64,000 nucleotides of DNA, from assembly GCA_001839685.1 (NCBI GenBank), contig MLAK01000849.1, forward strand, positions 76,204 to 140,203. Direction: 5' to 3'. Every line of letters begins with the position of its first letter. The stretch's first letter is position 1. Under the pieces are notes generated by a model. That model was not told the origin of the DNA, searched no databases, and saw nothing but the letters and a program-made list of their open reading frames with translations. This document shows positions 38,244 through 48,175 of the stretch, piece by piece. Made by a program: the position numbers and the translations under genes. Origin of the DNA: Tritrichomonas foetus. Its lineage: Eukaryota; Parabasalia; Tritrichomonadida; Tritrichomonadidae.

Positions 38244-40916
38244 TTATTTTTGGCCAAACATTTTCGCAAAAGTGCTATTTTCAGATTTTGAATTTTCACC
38301 TACATTGTATCTCTGTAGGAGTTCCAGCAATTTTGGATCCTGCATACACATGTCGCACCCTTTAACGATTTCAATGAGTGGAAGGATGAAGTTCTGTACA
38401 GCTCTGTCTGTTGGATTATTAATTGCATGAATGATATGAAGAACAAGCATGATTGCCTGATCACGGGAACCTGGCTCAGCCCATGTTATTGAATCTTTTG
38501 CAATTTCAAGTAATTTAGGAAGGATGAATCCATCTCTAAATTGCTCGTCAACGTCTGCAGCAACAACAGCAAACACACGAAGAGCTTGCATACGAATATT
38601 AATATTACCTCTACACCAAACATCAAAAAACTCTTTCACATTGGAAATAACTGTATTTGATGTACAAAATCTTGCAATTGAGCCAACACAATTAATCACT
38701 TCAAGAAGTAAAGTTTCATCTGGATTTCCGGCAAGTCTTGTAATTATTGGAATTACATTTTTCTCGATTTCGACTTCTTCTAATGTTGGTAAAATTTCAC
38801 ATAGGACTGTATTAGCTGCGGTTTTAATTGCAACACGTGAAGATTTCGATAATTCATCAATTTGTTTAAAAACAAGTGCTCGTTTCTTTTGATCACGTGC
38901 AGTTAAAAGTGCAAAAGCAGGTGCAAAATAGTCTTGAATATCACGGGATTTAAACCCACGCAAATCGTTTGTTGCATAAGTGAGGAAATTGCGTGAATGT
39001 GTGAAAAATGTTTCCTGATCACACATTGGTGCAACTGCTGATAAGAAAAGTGTCACAGTTTTCTCTTTCAGGTCACCATCAGCTTTATCAATGGCTGTCA
39101 GAAATGCAGGTACAATAGATTCAGCAACAAATTGTTGTCCTGTTGTTTTACAAACATGAGCAACAAATTTATCAGCTTCTTTACGTATATTTATAGTTGA
39201 ATACAAAGTTGGTGCAAGTTTTGGAAGTTGTGGAACAAGAGAAGATAAAAGCCAATCATATTCACTCTTTGGAATAGTTATTAATTCAGGTGATGGATTA
39301 TTTCCAGTTTCCGCAAATAAAGCAACAAGTTGTTGATCAGGTTGAGGTGAAACAGGTATTATAGACTTTAAAGAATTCTCCAAAACTTTACAACAAAGCT
39401 TAAATCGAAGTGCAGCAAGTGAAGAAGATCCAGTTAAACCATTATTAAATGCAAGTTTAAGCCAGAATTCACAAAATTCACGTCCAACACATTGCCTCAC
39501 TTTTGTGAATTTTTCAATCGTTGGTGCGAAGTTTTGAAGGGCTGCCTGTTGAACCATTGCGTCAGGATCAAACACAAATTGTTTACAAAGAGAAAGAAGA
39601 TCAGGAAGTTTATCATTCGCATCAGAATCATTCAAAAATGTTTCAACAAGCTTCGAGCCACTTTTTGCAGCACTCGTTCGAACGGTTGGATTTGAGTGTT
39701 CACTCAATTGTCGAATAATTGATAAGAGCAAAGAAGATCGAAGTTGTTCAGCACAATAGGGAGCAAAATCAGCAACTGATTCAGCAACAAGACAAAGTAT
39801 TTTGAAATTAGTTGATCCTAAAAGTTGAGAAACAACAGGTAATACTTCACTTTCGATTCTATTGTCTTCATTACTGCAATCTTCAATTGAACGAATAATC
39901 GATTGTCGTTGTTCTTCGTTTGGATCATCCCACAAATTGAAGATTAATGAAATACATTGAATTCTTGTTTCTTTTAATGGATGATAGCGAACGATTGTTT
40001 CTAAAGGTTGGAGAATTCGTCTTCTTTCACCAGGATCAATTACATTCATGAGTTGCATCATATCATTGAAAATAGTATTCAATAAAGTCACTGTTGGCGG
40101 CTCTGAATTAGAATTCACGACGACAACATTTTTTTCAGTTTTTTCTTGGTTTGAATCCTTGTTTGATTCATTCTTTTCATTTGCTTGGGATTTCAAAGTG
40201 TTTGTTAATTCCTGGTTTTGTTGTCGACAAAATTGAAGATCTTGTTTCAATTGCGCGATAATGATTTTATTGTTTTCCTTTTCTTTTCTGAGGCTTTCTA
40301 TTTCAGCTGTCATTTCAGGAGAATCCTCAACAAAACGATACGTTCTAAGTAGTTGATATAAATCAACATCAGAAGGAATCTGAATTTTATCCTGTTTTGC
40401 GATTCCTGTTTCGTTGTTGAAGGCGAGTGCTGAAAGTTTCAGATTTCGACTTTGTAAGTATCTGCTTATTAATTTGCTGATTATAAAGTCTTCATCGGCG
40501 TCTTTTGATGCATTTTTATTATTGTCGAATGATGGCGTTTTTTGATGCGATTGGCTCTTTACTGAAGCTACCGATTCGGTTTGATGCTGTTGCTGTTGGA
40601 GTTTTGATTGGGCCTCTTCTAGCGAGTCGCGGAGGAAGCGAATATCATGTTCGAGAACGGCGATTCGATCGTCTTTGATACGTATTGCGTCATTACTGAG
40701 GCCGGATGGTTCGCTTATTGTTGATGATATTTCTGAAACGCTTTTCATGTCTTCGAACATTAAAAAATTTGCGGAATCTTCGAAAAATTGAGAAAGATCT
40801 TCGATTGCAATTCCTGTACGTTCGTAATTTTCACAGAAAAATTCAAGCGCTGTTAAATAATAGTTGTTTTCAATGAGGTAGCGTGATACAGATTGTTCAT
40901 CGGCAGGAGATGTCAT
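38244..40916 (-). CDS. LisH and HEAT-repeat protein, RELCH-like
   Basis: 890 residues from the ATG at 40916. An N-terminal LisH motif (about 10-45; SVSRYLIENNYYLTALEFFCE) and a second LisH-like motif (about 145-180; ISKLISRYLQSRNLKLSALAF) flank a coiled coil. Another coiled coil (about 205-250) and then HEAT repeats fill the rest (about 280-880). This order matches animal RELCH (KIAA1468), a Rab11 effector linking recycling endosomes to cholesterol transport. The frame continues upstream to another ATG at 40988, which would add 24 hydrophobic residues; I prefer the shorter form because the LisH normally lies near the N-terminus. Confidence 0.8.
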   Translation of the reverse strand: MTSPADEQSVSRYLIENNYYLTALEFFCENYERTGIAIEDLSQFFEDSANFLMFEDMKSVSEISSTISEPSGLSNDAIRIKDDRIAVLEHDIRFLRDSLEEAQSKLQQQQHQTESVASVKSQSHQKTPSFDNNKNASKDADEDFIISKLISRYLQSRNLKLSALAFNNETGIAKQDKIQIPSDVDLYQLLRTYRFVEDSPEMTAEIESLRKEKENNKIIIAQLKQDLQFCRQQNQELTNTLKSQANEKNESNKDSNQEKTEKNVVVVNSNSEPPTVTLLNTIFNDMMQLMNVIDPGERRRILQPLETIVRYHPLKETRIQCISLIFNLWDDPNEEQRQSIIRSIEDCSNEDNRIESEVLPVVSQLLGSTNFKILCLVAESVADFAPYCAEQLRSSLLLSIIRQLSEHSNPTVRTSAAKSGSKLVETFLNDSDANDKLPDLLSLCKQFVFDPDAMVQQAALQNFAPTIEKFTKVRQCVGREFCEFWLKLAFNNGLTGSSSLAALRFKLCCKVLENSLKSIIPVSPQPDQQLVALFAETGNNPSPELITIPKSEYDWLLSSLVPQLPKLAPTLYSTINIRKEADKFVAHVCKTTGQQFVAESIVPAFLTAIDKADGDLKEKTVTLFLSAVAPMCDQETFFTHSRNFLTYATNDLRGFKSRDIQDYFAPAFALLTARDQKKRALVFKQIDELSKSSRVAIKTAANTVLCEILPTLEEVEIEKNVIPIITRLAGNPDETLLLEVINCVGSIARFCTSNTVISNVKEFFDVWCRGNINIRMQALRVFAVVAADVDEQFRDGFILPKLLEIAKDSITWAEPGSRDQAIMLVLHIIHAINNPTDRAVQNFILPLIEIVKGCDMCMQDPKLLELLQRYNVGENSKSENSTFAKMFGQK

Positions 40917-41285
40917 ATATTCGAATATCTGGACAAATAACAACTGAAATTTAATTTGTGATAGAAAACTAAATATAGTTAAACTCATTTCGGTTAACGA
41001 AGAGACAAGTTTATCAATGACGAATTGGATTGATTGTGGTAAATTAATAATGATTTATTAAAGGAATATTGTATCACTATTTTACTTATATGAATGTGAA
41101 TGACCCAATTTACCCTTCAAGAAAAGAGTCAAAAAATGGAATATTTGAATGAAGATCAAAAAATTATTTTAAAGTCAAGTATATGTTAGATGCAGCTTGC
41201 AATTCATGTTTTCTGATGGAAATTACAAAAGTCAAAAATATATGTATCTAAGTCAAAGTGTCATTGACCAAAATAATTCATTATT
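40917..41285. other. intergenic spacer
   Basis: About 370 bases upstream of the RELCH-like gene. It includes a possible upstream extension of that gene (to 40988) and otherwise AT-rich sequence without features. Confidence 0.35.
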
Positions 41286-41293
41286 AAAAAAAA
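41286..41293 (-). terminator. RNA polymerase III terminator of tRNA-Leu
   Basis: Eight T residues on the minus strand, starting one base after the 3' end of the tRNA. Confidence 0.8.
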
Positions 41294-41294
41294 T

Positions 41295-41375
41295 GGTAGC
41301 TCTGGGGTTCGAACCCAGGCACCTTTCGGTAATGGGACTTGAATCCATCGCCTTAGACCACTCGGCCAAGCTACC
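41295..41375 (-). tRNA. tRNA-Leu (anticodon CAA)
   Basis: 81 nt with a perfect 7-bp acceptor stem (GGTAGCT/AGCTACC), D-arm GCC/GGC, long variable arm (TACCGAAAGGTGC) and T-arm CTGGG-TTCGAAC-CCCAG. The long variable arm is typical of class II tRNAs. The anticodon loop is TTCAAGT, giving CAA, which reads UUG leucine codons. The last pair of the anticodon stem is an A-C mismatch. A box (TGGCCGAGTGG) and B box (GGTTCGAACCC) are intact and there is no intron. Confidence 0.93.
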
Positions 41376-41469
41376 TTTACATTCAATTTTAGATCAGATT
41401 AAATTCCATTTTCATTTCATTTCCCGAAAAAGCAAATCACCAACATATGGTTAGATTTATATCAGATTG

Positions 41470-42750
41470 ATGCCATCATTATTAATTTTCACATGTACAG
41501 ACATTGGACAGAACTACCGACTTCTTCGACACGCTAAATCTTTCGCAACACTCCCAAATTCTCATGTCGAAATTCTGGCCCCAGACATCACCAGCCTGCC
41601 CAAAGAAATCGAGAATTCTCCGAATATTATTCACCATTATTTGTTCGCTTTTCATTCTGACTCATTTTTCGATCAATTTTTATTTCCGCTGAGGTTTGTG
41701 TTATACGCCATTCAAATCTTTCACTTGTTCTTCACCTCAAAAACACAAACATTTGATTTCGTAATTTCATGCTCGTGGCCTTTAATCGATCCGATCATGG
41801 CCAAACTTTTGGCCTTTCTATTCAAATCAAAACTCATAATCGATATTTCACTTTTCAGATTCACTAATATTGCCAAATCGTCATCTTTGATGCGATACAT
41901 CGAAAAAAATGTCACCAAAAAAGCAGATTACAGAATTTGCTCAACAAGGGCTATGCAAGTTGTATTACAACTTCGAAACGTCTCATCCACAATTATTCAT
42001 GATCCACCAGGAAGCATGTTCAAGCCCTACTTAAACATACGAAATGAAGTTTTCTCTTATTTAAACACTCAAAAAGAATTTTTGGTTTCAGCGCCGATGC
42101 CTTACTATGATTTTCAACAAATGCAGATTTTAACCAATCTCTGTCGTAACTTAAACGAAAAAGGTGGAAGTGCCGCTGTTGTCATTTTTGGAAGTCCTAA
42201 AGCCCAGGCTGAAATCGAACGCCAAATAAATGGCGCAAATGAAATTCTCTCCAATTCTGATAATAATAAAAATAAACCATTCAAAAATAGACATCAAAAA
42301 CCAAATGAAAATCATCAAAAAAGTGACACCAAAAATATTGAAAGTGACTTGAATGACCAAAAAAGTGACAAAACCAATAAAGGTGTAACACTTCACTTTG
42401 CTCCTGCAAATACTGATGCTTACGCCCATATTCTTGGTTGTAGTGATGTAGCAGTTTTGCTTTGTGGAACTCGCCACGGACTCGACATTTCACCGGAATT
42501 GACAGAAGCTGTTTCATGTGGTGTTCCAGTTGTTGTTGGACGCTGCGGTTGTGTTTCTGAGGCATTTCGTGAAGGCGAAGGAGGCCTTGTTTTTGGGTCG
42601 GCAGATGAACTTTCGAGTTTGATGTCGAAAATCATTGTTGAAAAGGAAATTAACCTTTCAAAAATGCGAGATGCGCTGAAGAAGTCCAAGTTTGACTGGA
42701 AATCTGAATGGAAGGTGTTTTTCGATCCACTTTTGGAAAATTGTGAATGA
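41470..42750 (+). CDS. ALG1: ALG1, chitobiosyldiphosphodolichol beta-mannosyltransferase
   Basis: 426 residues from the ATG after a TTG frame start. It adds the first mannose to GlcNAc2-PP-dolichol on the cytosolic ER face. Landmarks are the N-terminal DIGQNYRLLRHAKSFA, the hydrophobic FPLRFVLYAIQIFHLFF region, PPGSMFKP, and the GT33/GT4-type C-terminal block GTRHGLDISPELTEAVSCGVPVV. A 45-residue Asn/Lys/Asp/Gln-rich low-complexity insert (about 256-305) interrupts the space between the two Rossmann domains and is not typical of the family. The tRNA-Leu lies 95 bases upstream. Confidence 0.85.
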   Translation: MPSLLIFTCTDIGQNYRLLRHAKSFATLPNSHVEILAPDITSLPKEIENSPNIIHHYLFAFHSDSFFDQFLFPLRFVLYAIQIFHLFFTSKTQTFDFVISCSWPLIDPIMAKLLAFLFKSKLIIDISLFRFTNIAKSSSLMRYIEKNVTKKADYRICSTRAMQVVLQLRNVSSTIIHDPPGSMFKPYLNIRNEVFSYLNTQKEFLVSAPMPYYDFQQMQILTNLCRNLNEKGGSAAVVIFGSPKAQAEIERQINGANEILSNSDNNKNKPFKNRHQKPNENHQKSDTKNIESDLNDQKSDKTNKGVTLHFAPANTDAYAHILGCSDVAVLLCGTRHGLDISPELTEAVSCGVPVVVGRCGCVSEAFREGEGGLVFGSADELSSLMSKIIVEKEINLSKMRDALKKSKFDWKSEWKVFFDPLLENCE

Positions 42751-43029
42751 ATTTTTTCGATAAATGTTTTCTGAATCATTTCTTTATCTTTCTAGTTTAT
42801 TTTATCTTTCTTGTTTATTTTTCTTGTTGCTGTTATTTGAATAATCACGCGATGTAATTATTCAAATTGTGTGTAGTCTACACATTTCGCTTGGAAAACT
42901 AAAATTCATATCATTATGAATAAGAATAGAAAAGTAAAACAAATAAACAAAAATAAAAATAATGCTAAATGATTTTAATTAATAAAACTTCCGTCCATTA
43001 AATCAACTATTAGTTATTAATTATTAGAA

Positions 43030-46000
43030 TTAGAGCACAGGAACATCTTGTACTTCAAAATCGAATCTTTGTGACATTGGGTCTCTGTAGCTTTCGAATT
43101 GCTGTCCTGCTTTGATGTTTGGAATCTGAAAATCTTTGCAGAAATCGTTCACAAGTACAGTGTACATGTTCAAGTGCACGTTCAACATTGCAATGTTTGG
43201 TAATTCTGCAGCAAACCTTCCGAAGATTTTCATTAAGTGTGAGATTGATAATCTTACTTGTGTAGCAATTTCTTTTGCTTCATCTGGTTTTTGATTCCTC
43301 AATCTCTTCAAACGGTCATAAAGACAGTCTTTTCCTTTAAGGATATTATCTAATGTCTTCATGATCTTTGGTGTTTCACCATAGAAGAGTTGATCTGGAG
43401 TCTTTTCATGATCAATATTCTTTGCATTCTCGAACCACATCTCCAAATCTCTTGTGATTGCTTCACATACTCTAATTGTTTTTTCAGCACCTTTGGTGAC
43501 AAGCTCAAGGACTGAGTATTGAACGACTTCTGTGCATTCAACTTCAACAGCCATTCTATAGTGTGGAATGTGTTTGGCAGTCTTTACATATAATACATTT
43601 ATTTCTTTCTTGTTGAAATCAGTATTGTCATAATCACTGATGAAGACCTGTGATTTGAAGTGTTGCCAACAGTGTGAATGTTCATCATCTATACACCTAT
43701 CATCGTCAATGTCAAGTGGAATGATACAAGTGCCTTGATACATGCATCCCATTGCGTGTTTTGGACAAAGTGCTGGACGAGTATATCCTCTTTCGCTTGC
43801 ACTTATCATATCGAGGATTTTAGTGTCTTTGCTAACACAAAAGACATTTTGTGTTTTCTTTTCACGATCACAGACAAGGTATGTAGCAATTGGATTATCA
43901 TGAGTCAGTGTTGAACTTGTAGTGATTGACTTGAAGCGGTCAGAAAGTTGTGAGCATGCTTTAGCACATTCTTGGAAGTTCCTTGTACGTTGATGGAGAC
44001 GAAGTTGGAAGGAATGAATTGGTCTCAGTGAATAATAAAGACCAGCTTCACAGCCGATTGATATAGTACGTTCAATTTCTTCAGTGAGTATACTAAGCGT
44101 TAAATCACTAAGAAGTCCAAGTGCAACAGGCTGCATTGAAGCGAAATCGATTCTTGTTTCACGAATAACTTCTGGCATAAAAATGAAGCTATTTTCGACT
44201 GAATCTTTCAAATTTGAAGCATATTTGATTGGTTGGGTAACAGAAAGATGGAAGTGGTTTTGTGAGCCTTGTGATGTATCAAGTGATTCTTTGTTATGAT
44301 GATATACTGTCGCAATTAAAGCAATAACGTGAAGTTGTGTAACAAATGCAGAGATTTTATCATTATTTTGAATGTTAATCTTATAACATTCTTGTAGCCA
44401 CTTAAGACGCATTGTTGGATACATGTTGTATTGGTTAGCAATTTTCATAACTTGTTGGCATCTAATTTCTGGTGGATATTTAGATGCTTTTTGATCTTGA
44501 ACGACGTTTGCAATGACACTTGCAGCACCCATTCTTTCTTTAACTTGAGCATAGAAGCGCTCATCATTCCATTTACTCGATATTTCAACAATGATTTTAA
44601 TAAATTTATTGTAAACTGCAATTTTATCAATATCATTTTCCAGTAAGATAGCGGTAAGTGAATCCATTGTATCAATTGATGAAAGAACAATAGAACTGTT
44701 TCTTGTATAGTCATATCGGAATTGAAGAGCAAGAAGGGCTGTTGAAAGACAACGTGTTGACATGAGTGGACTTGTGATACGCTTAAGGAGTGTGGAAATG
44801 AGTGAACGTTCACATGGGAATTGCTTAATTGCTTGTGAAAGGAAATGATAGAAAAAGAGGAAATTATTTGGTGTTTGGTACTTATTCAGTAAAACATCAC
44901 ATAATGAGACAACTTGTGGCATTGATGGACCAAGAAGTGGAAGGATTGTAATTAAGAATTTAAGTAACCTTTGCGTAATTTGAATGAAATAATTTATGTT
45001 TCTTTCAAATCCATTTTTACCTATAACAACAACAATACTTTCAAGGAATGAAATAAATTGTTGTTGGAAAGATGTTGGGAATCCACCGAAGAAAGATTGA
45101 AGTTGTTCTGGTGAGGATTTGTTCAAAATTAAAAGGACAAATGGAGCAACGAAGTATTGTGCAATTGGTGTCTTCTTTAAGTTCGGAGATTCGTAGGCAG
45201 AAAAGATAATGTTTAGAAGTGGTAACATAGTGAATGAAACATGTGAAGCAACAGCATCAGGTAAGTTTTCAATATGAATGCAAAGCATTGATAAGAAAGA
45301 TGTAACATATTTCAAAATATCAGGATTCTCGATTGTATATCCTTCATAGATTGCAAGGAAGAGCATAGAAAGAAGCTTATTATAAGGTGAATAAGTAGAC
45401 TTTGTTGAAAGTGTCTTTGTAAGTGAGCCAAGGCCGACAACGAATGTTTTTGAAAGTGCAAATACTGTCAAGAACCTGAATTGAAGTTGTGAATTCTCAA
45501 TCTTCTTGGCAGGATCTTGGAACATTGTTCTAAGAGCCATAATGCTCCTGAAAACAGCAAAGATACATTCGGATATTTCCTTAAAGTCAAATAGGTTCAT
45601 ACTTACGAAAAGGAACCATGAAATAGAATCAATTGTAGAAAATAAATCTTCCGTTTGGAATTGGTGGAATCCATCATAAAGGAATTCAGCGAAGATTTTG
45701 AAGAATAAATAAACATTATTTGGATCAAATTGATCTTTCATTTCATGAATTCCAACAATGAGTAAATCAATGTAAATTGGGAGTTGTTTCATGATTTGTT
45801 GAACCATCATTGAAGCCTTTAAAGAATCAACAGAATCTGTTGCTTTAGAAAGGAAGGTTTTTGTTCTTTCCCTTTTCTTTATGAAACCAGTTAATTGGGG
45901 ATCTTCTTTAAGTGTTATATAAGCTTTAATTGAGTCTTCCATGAGTGTGTTTAAGAATGAAAGCAGCTGGTTTATTATGTTGGGGTTAGTTGTTTGTGGA

Positions 46001-47646
46001 TTGAATGCATTGTAGGTCCACTGGCGGATTTCTGGGTATTGTTTTGTATCAAACCTTGCAAACCATTCGATAAACTTCTTCATGTTATCTAAAGTGAGAG
46101 ATGTCATCATTTTAGCAAGGATTGGAACAACGTAAGCAATAAGATTTTCTTTATCGCCTTCTGGAAGTTCAATTGTATCTGTAACTGGTGATGAAATGAA
46201 CTTTTCCATGCTTGGAAAGACGCAGTAGGCTGGTGGGAGGTTAACACGACATGAAATGTAGGTTTTGTTTGGTGGCTTTTGGTGTTTGAGGTAATCTTTT
46301 GGCATTCTCTTTGGATCATAAAGAATGAACTTCTGTGGTTCGTCTTCAAGTGTATTTGTAGTGTTGTAAAGTGGAATAAAACCGATTTTATAAACAGTTG
46401 GTTCTTTCTTTTCGGGAATTAAAGAATAAACAATAATTACCAAGTGGGTTTGGTTATTGAATTGTTTGTTGATATAAATACGAATGTTCTCATTAAATGT
46501 AACAAGATTGTTTGGTGGAAGCGCAACAGAAGTATATTCGGAAATTTTATTTGGAGAAGTGTAAGTAAATACTGGCATTCCTTGTGGTTGAGTACCCATT
46601 TTCAGTTGGTCAGAAAGAACATATGCTTTAAAGTACATAACAGTTCCTTTTGGTGGATTCTTCAGTGTAAACTCGATATCGAAAATTGAAATAACTGGTG
46701 TAGGACAAAAATGTTTTGGTGCAATTTCAACTGCACGAAGATGACCATCTAAATTACCGAGCCAAGAATAAGTGTAGTCAAACTCAGAAAACTTGATGAA
46801 TCTTACCTGGAACTCGGAATGAACTGGAACAAGTGTTTTTTGTTCAGATGGTCGAATGAGATTAGTAATGCATGATTTTATGTCTGAACCAATTAAAGCA
46901 TGAAATGAATTGCCGAATGTATTGAAGTTCTTGGCAGTAAATGTTTTTCCATCTTGTTCGTAAAATAGCTGCCTGGAAGCAACACCATATGGGATTCTTC
47001 CATTTGGTGTTTGTTTATGAATATAACATAATAAAAATATTCTCGGATCGGAATTCTGGCAAGTCAGGTAAGCTTCGGGATTGATGGTTTGGGTAAACAT
47101 ATTGTTTTCGAAATGCAGTGGTTCGGTCAAAGGAGAGAATGATTGACAATCGTCTGACATGATATAAAGCTGGAAAAATCCGGTGCAGGGGCTGCCTCCT
47201 GTTGAAATGTCTTTTAATGTCAATCCAACGATGCCGCTTTTTCCACGGTAAGCGGGCAAAGGAATTGAACTGTAGTCATTTGTTTTTCGATAAGGAACTT
47301 GAACTTTGTAAAGGGGCGCAATTGGTCCCAATGATGTCGTTTCTTGAAGCGAGAGGTATTCTATTGCTTTGTTTATATCAATTTCTCCTTGATTTAATAA
47401 CTCGTTTTGGGCTGGATGGACTTCATTACTGATGGGCGTCTGGTCGAGCTTCTGTGTAGTGATTGTTGGATTTGGAACCAATTTGCGCGGGTTTTCTTCG
47501 AAAATCGAACGGGCCCATCCATTATTTAATTCGTAGTGTTCTGAAAGCGTTTGATGTTGGATCTCCTTCGGTAATTTGTCAACAACTTTGAGGTGTGGAG
47601 TAACCACAAGCGTGTTGAAAAATTCATTGGTAACAGAATTATCCAT
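43030..47646 (-). CDS. DOCK-family Rho/Rac guanine-nucleotide exchange factor
   Basis: 1538 residues. The DHR-1 (C2-like) domain lies at about 310-470 (FTLKNPPKGTVMYFKAYVLSD; NLVTFNENIRIYINKQ; HLVIIVYSL), binding phosphoinositides in known members. A long helical armadillo-like middle follows. The DHR-2 catalytic domain is at about 1150-1530 (GLYYSLRPIHSFQLRLHQR, MAVEVECTEVVQYSVLEL, then the final helices SISHLMKIFGRFAAELPNI). DHR-2 exchanges GDP for GTP on Rac/Cdc42-type GTPases. No SH3 or PH domain is seen, so it is closest to the shorter Zizimin/DOCK-D-type layout or a basal form. The gene is the largest in the window, with a single intact frame. Confidence 0.88.
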   Translation of the reverse strand: MDNSVTNEFFNTLVVTPHLKVVDKLPKEIQHQTLSEHYELNNGWARSIFEENPRKLVPNPTITTQKLDQTPISNEVHPAQNELLNQGEIDINKAIEYLSLQETTSLGPIAPLYKVQVPYRKTNDYSSIPLPAYRGKSGIVGLTLKDISTGGSPCTGFFQLYIMSDDCQSFSPLTEPLHFENNMFTQTINPEAYLTCQNSDPRIFLLCYIHKQTPNGRIPYGVASRQLFYEQDGKTFTAKNFNTFGNSFHALIGSDIKSCITNLIRPSEQKTLVPVHSEFQVRFIKFSEFDYTYSWLGNLDGHLRAVEIAPKHFCPTPVISIFDIEFTLKNPPKGTVMYFKAYVLSDQLKMGTQPQGMPVFTYTSPNKISEYTSVALPPNNLVTFNENIRIYINKQFNNQTHLVIIVYSLIPEKKEPTVYKIGFIPLYNTTNTLEDEPQKFILYDPKRMPKDYLKHQKPPNKTYISCRVNLPPAYCVFPSMEKFISSPVTDTIELPEGDKENLIAYVVPILAKMMTSLTLDNMKKFIEWFARFDTKQYPEIRQWTYNAFNPQTTNPNIINQLLSFLNTLMEDSIKAYITLKEDPQLTGFIKKRERTKTFLSKATDSVDSLKASMMVQQIMKQLPIYIDLLIVGIHEMKDQFDPNNVYLFFKIFAEFLYDGFHQFQTEDLFSTIDSISWFLFVSMNLFDFKEISECIFAVFRSIMALRTMFQDPAKKIENSQLQFRFLTVFALSKTFVVGLGSLTKTLSTKSTYSPYNKLLSMLFLAIYEGYTIENPDILKYVTSFLSMLCIHIENLPDAVASHVSFTMLPLLNIIFSAYESPNLKKTPIAQYFVAPFVLLILNKSSPEQLQSFFGGFPTSFQQQFISFLESIVVVIGKNGFERNINYFIQITQRLLKFLITILPLLGPSMPQVVSLCDVLLNKYQTPNNFLFFYHFLSQAIKQFPCERSLISTLLKRITSPLMSTRCLSTALLALQFRYDYTRNSSIVLSSIDTMDSLTAILLENDIDKIAVYNKFIKIIVEISSKWNDERFYAQVKERMGAASVIANVVQDQKASKYPPEIRCQQVMKIANQYNMYPTMRLKWLQECYKINIQNNDKISAFVTQLHVIALIATVYHHNKESLDTSQGSQNHFHLSVTQPIKYASNLKDSVENSFIFMPEVIRETRIDFASMQPVALGLLSDLTLSILTEEIERTISIGCEAGLYYSLRPIHSFQLRLHQRTRNFQECAKACSQLSDRFKSITTSSTLTHDNPIATYLVCDREKKTQNVFCVSKDTKILDMISASERGYTRPALCPKHAMGCMYQGTCIIPLDIDDDRCIDDEHSHCWQHFKSQVFISDYDNTDFNKKEINVLYVKTAKHIPHYRMAVEVECTEVVQYSVLELVTKGAEKTIRVCEAITRDLEMWFENAKNIDHEKTPDQLFYGETPKIMKTLDNILKGKDCLYDRLKRLRNQKPDEAKEIATQVRLSISHLMKIFGRFAAELPNIAMLNVHLNMYTVLVNDFCKDFQIPNIKAGQQFESYRDPMSQRFDFEVQDVPVL

Positions 47647-48175
47647 TTTTACCTCGAATCTGAGATTTTTTTTTTTTCGATATCTATTGATTTTGTATGT
47701 AATCTATCTCAAAAATTTGTCAAGAGAACGATGAATTAGCATTTGACTTATAGGATAAATATCTTATCAATTCTCACAATATAATTGAATTTATGCAAAA
47801 GTTCGAATATAACCTCACAAAATAAAATTGTAGCAAAAAGACATTTGATTGTCATGAATGATTTTATCAACGGGAAAAAAACGATAATAAACTAATGATT
47901 TTTCTTTTTTGAATTAAGTCATGCGTATATTCTATAGTTTAGAAGATTGATCGGCCCAAATTAGATTCCATCGTTTTTCGTGAATTATCTTTCCTATTTG
48001 ATCCAAAAATTTCAAAATCCTTCTTTGCATTTTATTCATTAAAAAAATTGATACTAGGTTTTCCAATTGAGAACATGAATATCTGCATTTCCTAAAAAAG
48101 AAAAAAGAGATTTCAAAAGAGTAACTGTTATGGTCAATTAAGGTTAATATCCATGCACGTTTAGCAATTAATGTT
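47647..48175. other. divergent intergenic region
   Basis: 530 bases between divergent genes. A 122-codon frame on the minus strand overlaps the start of the coiled-coil gene and looks spurious. No RNA or repeat seen. Confidence 0.35.

Noticed and set aside
40917..40988. 24-residue hydrophobic extension of the RELCH-like protein
   Set aside because: It would put a membrane-like lead before a cytosolic LisH motif; kept only as an alternative start.
42420..42779. 119-codon minus-strand frame over the ALG1 3' end
   Set aside because: Antisense shadow of a well-supported gene.
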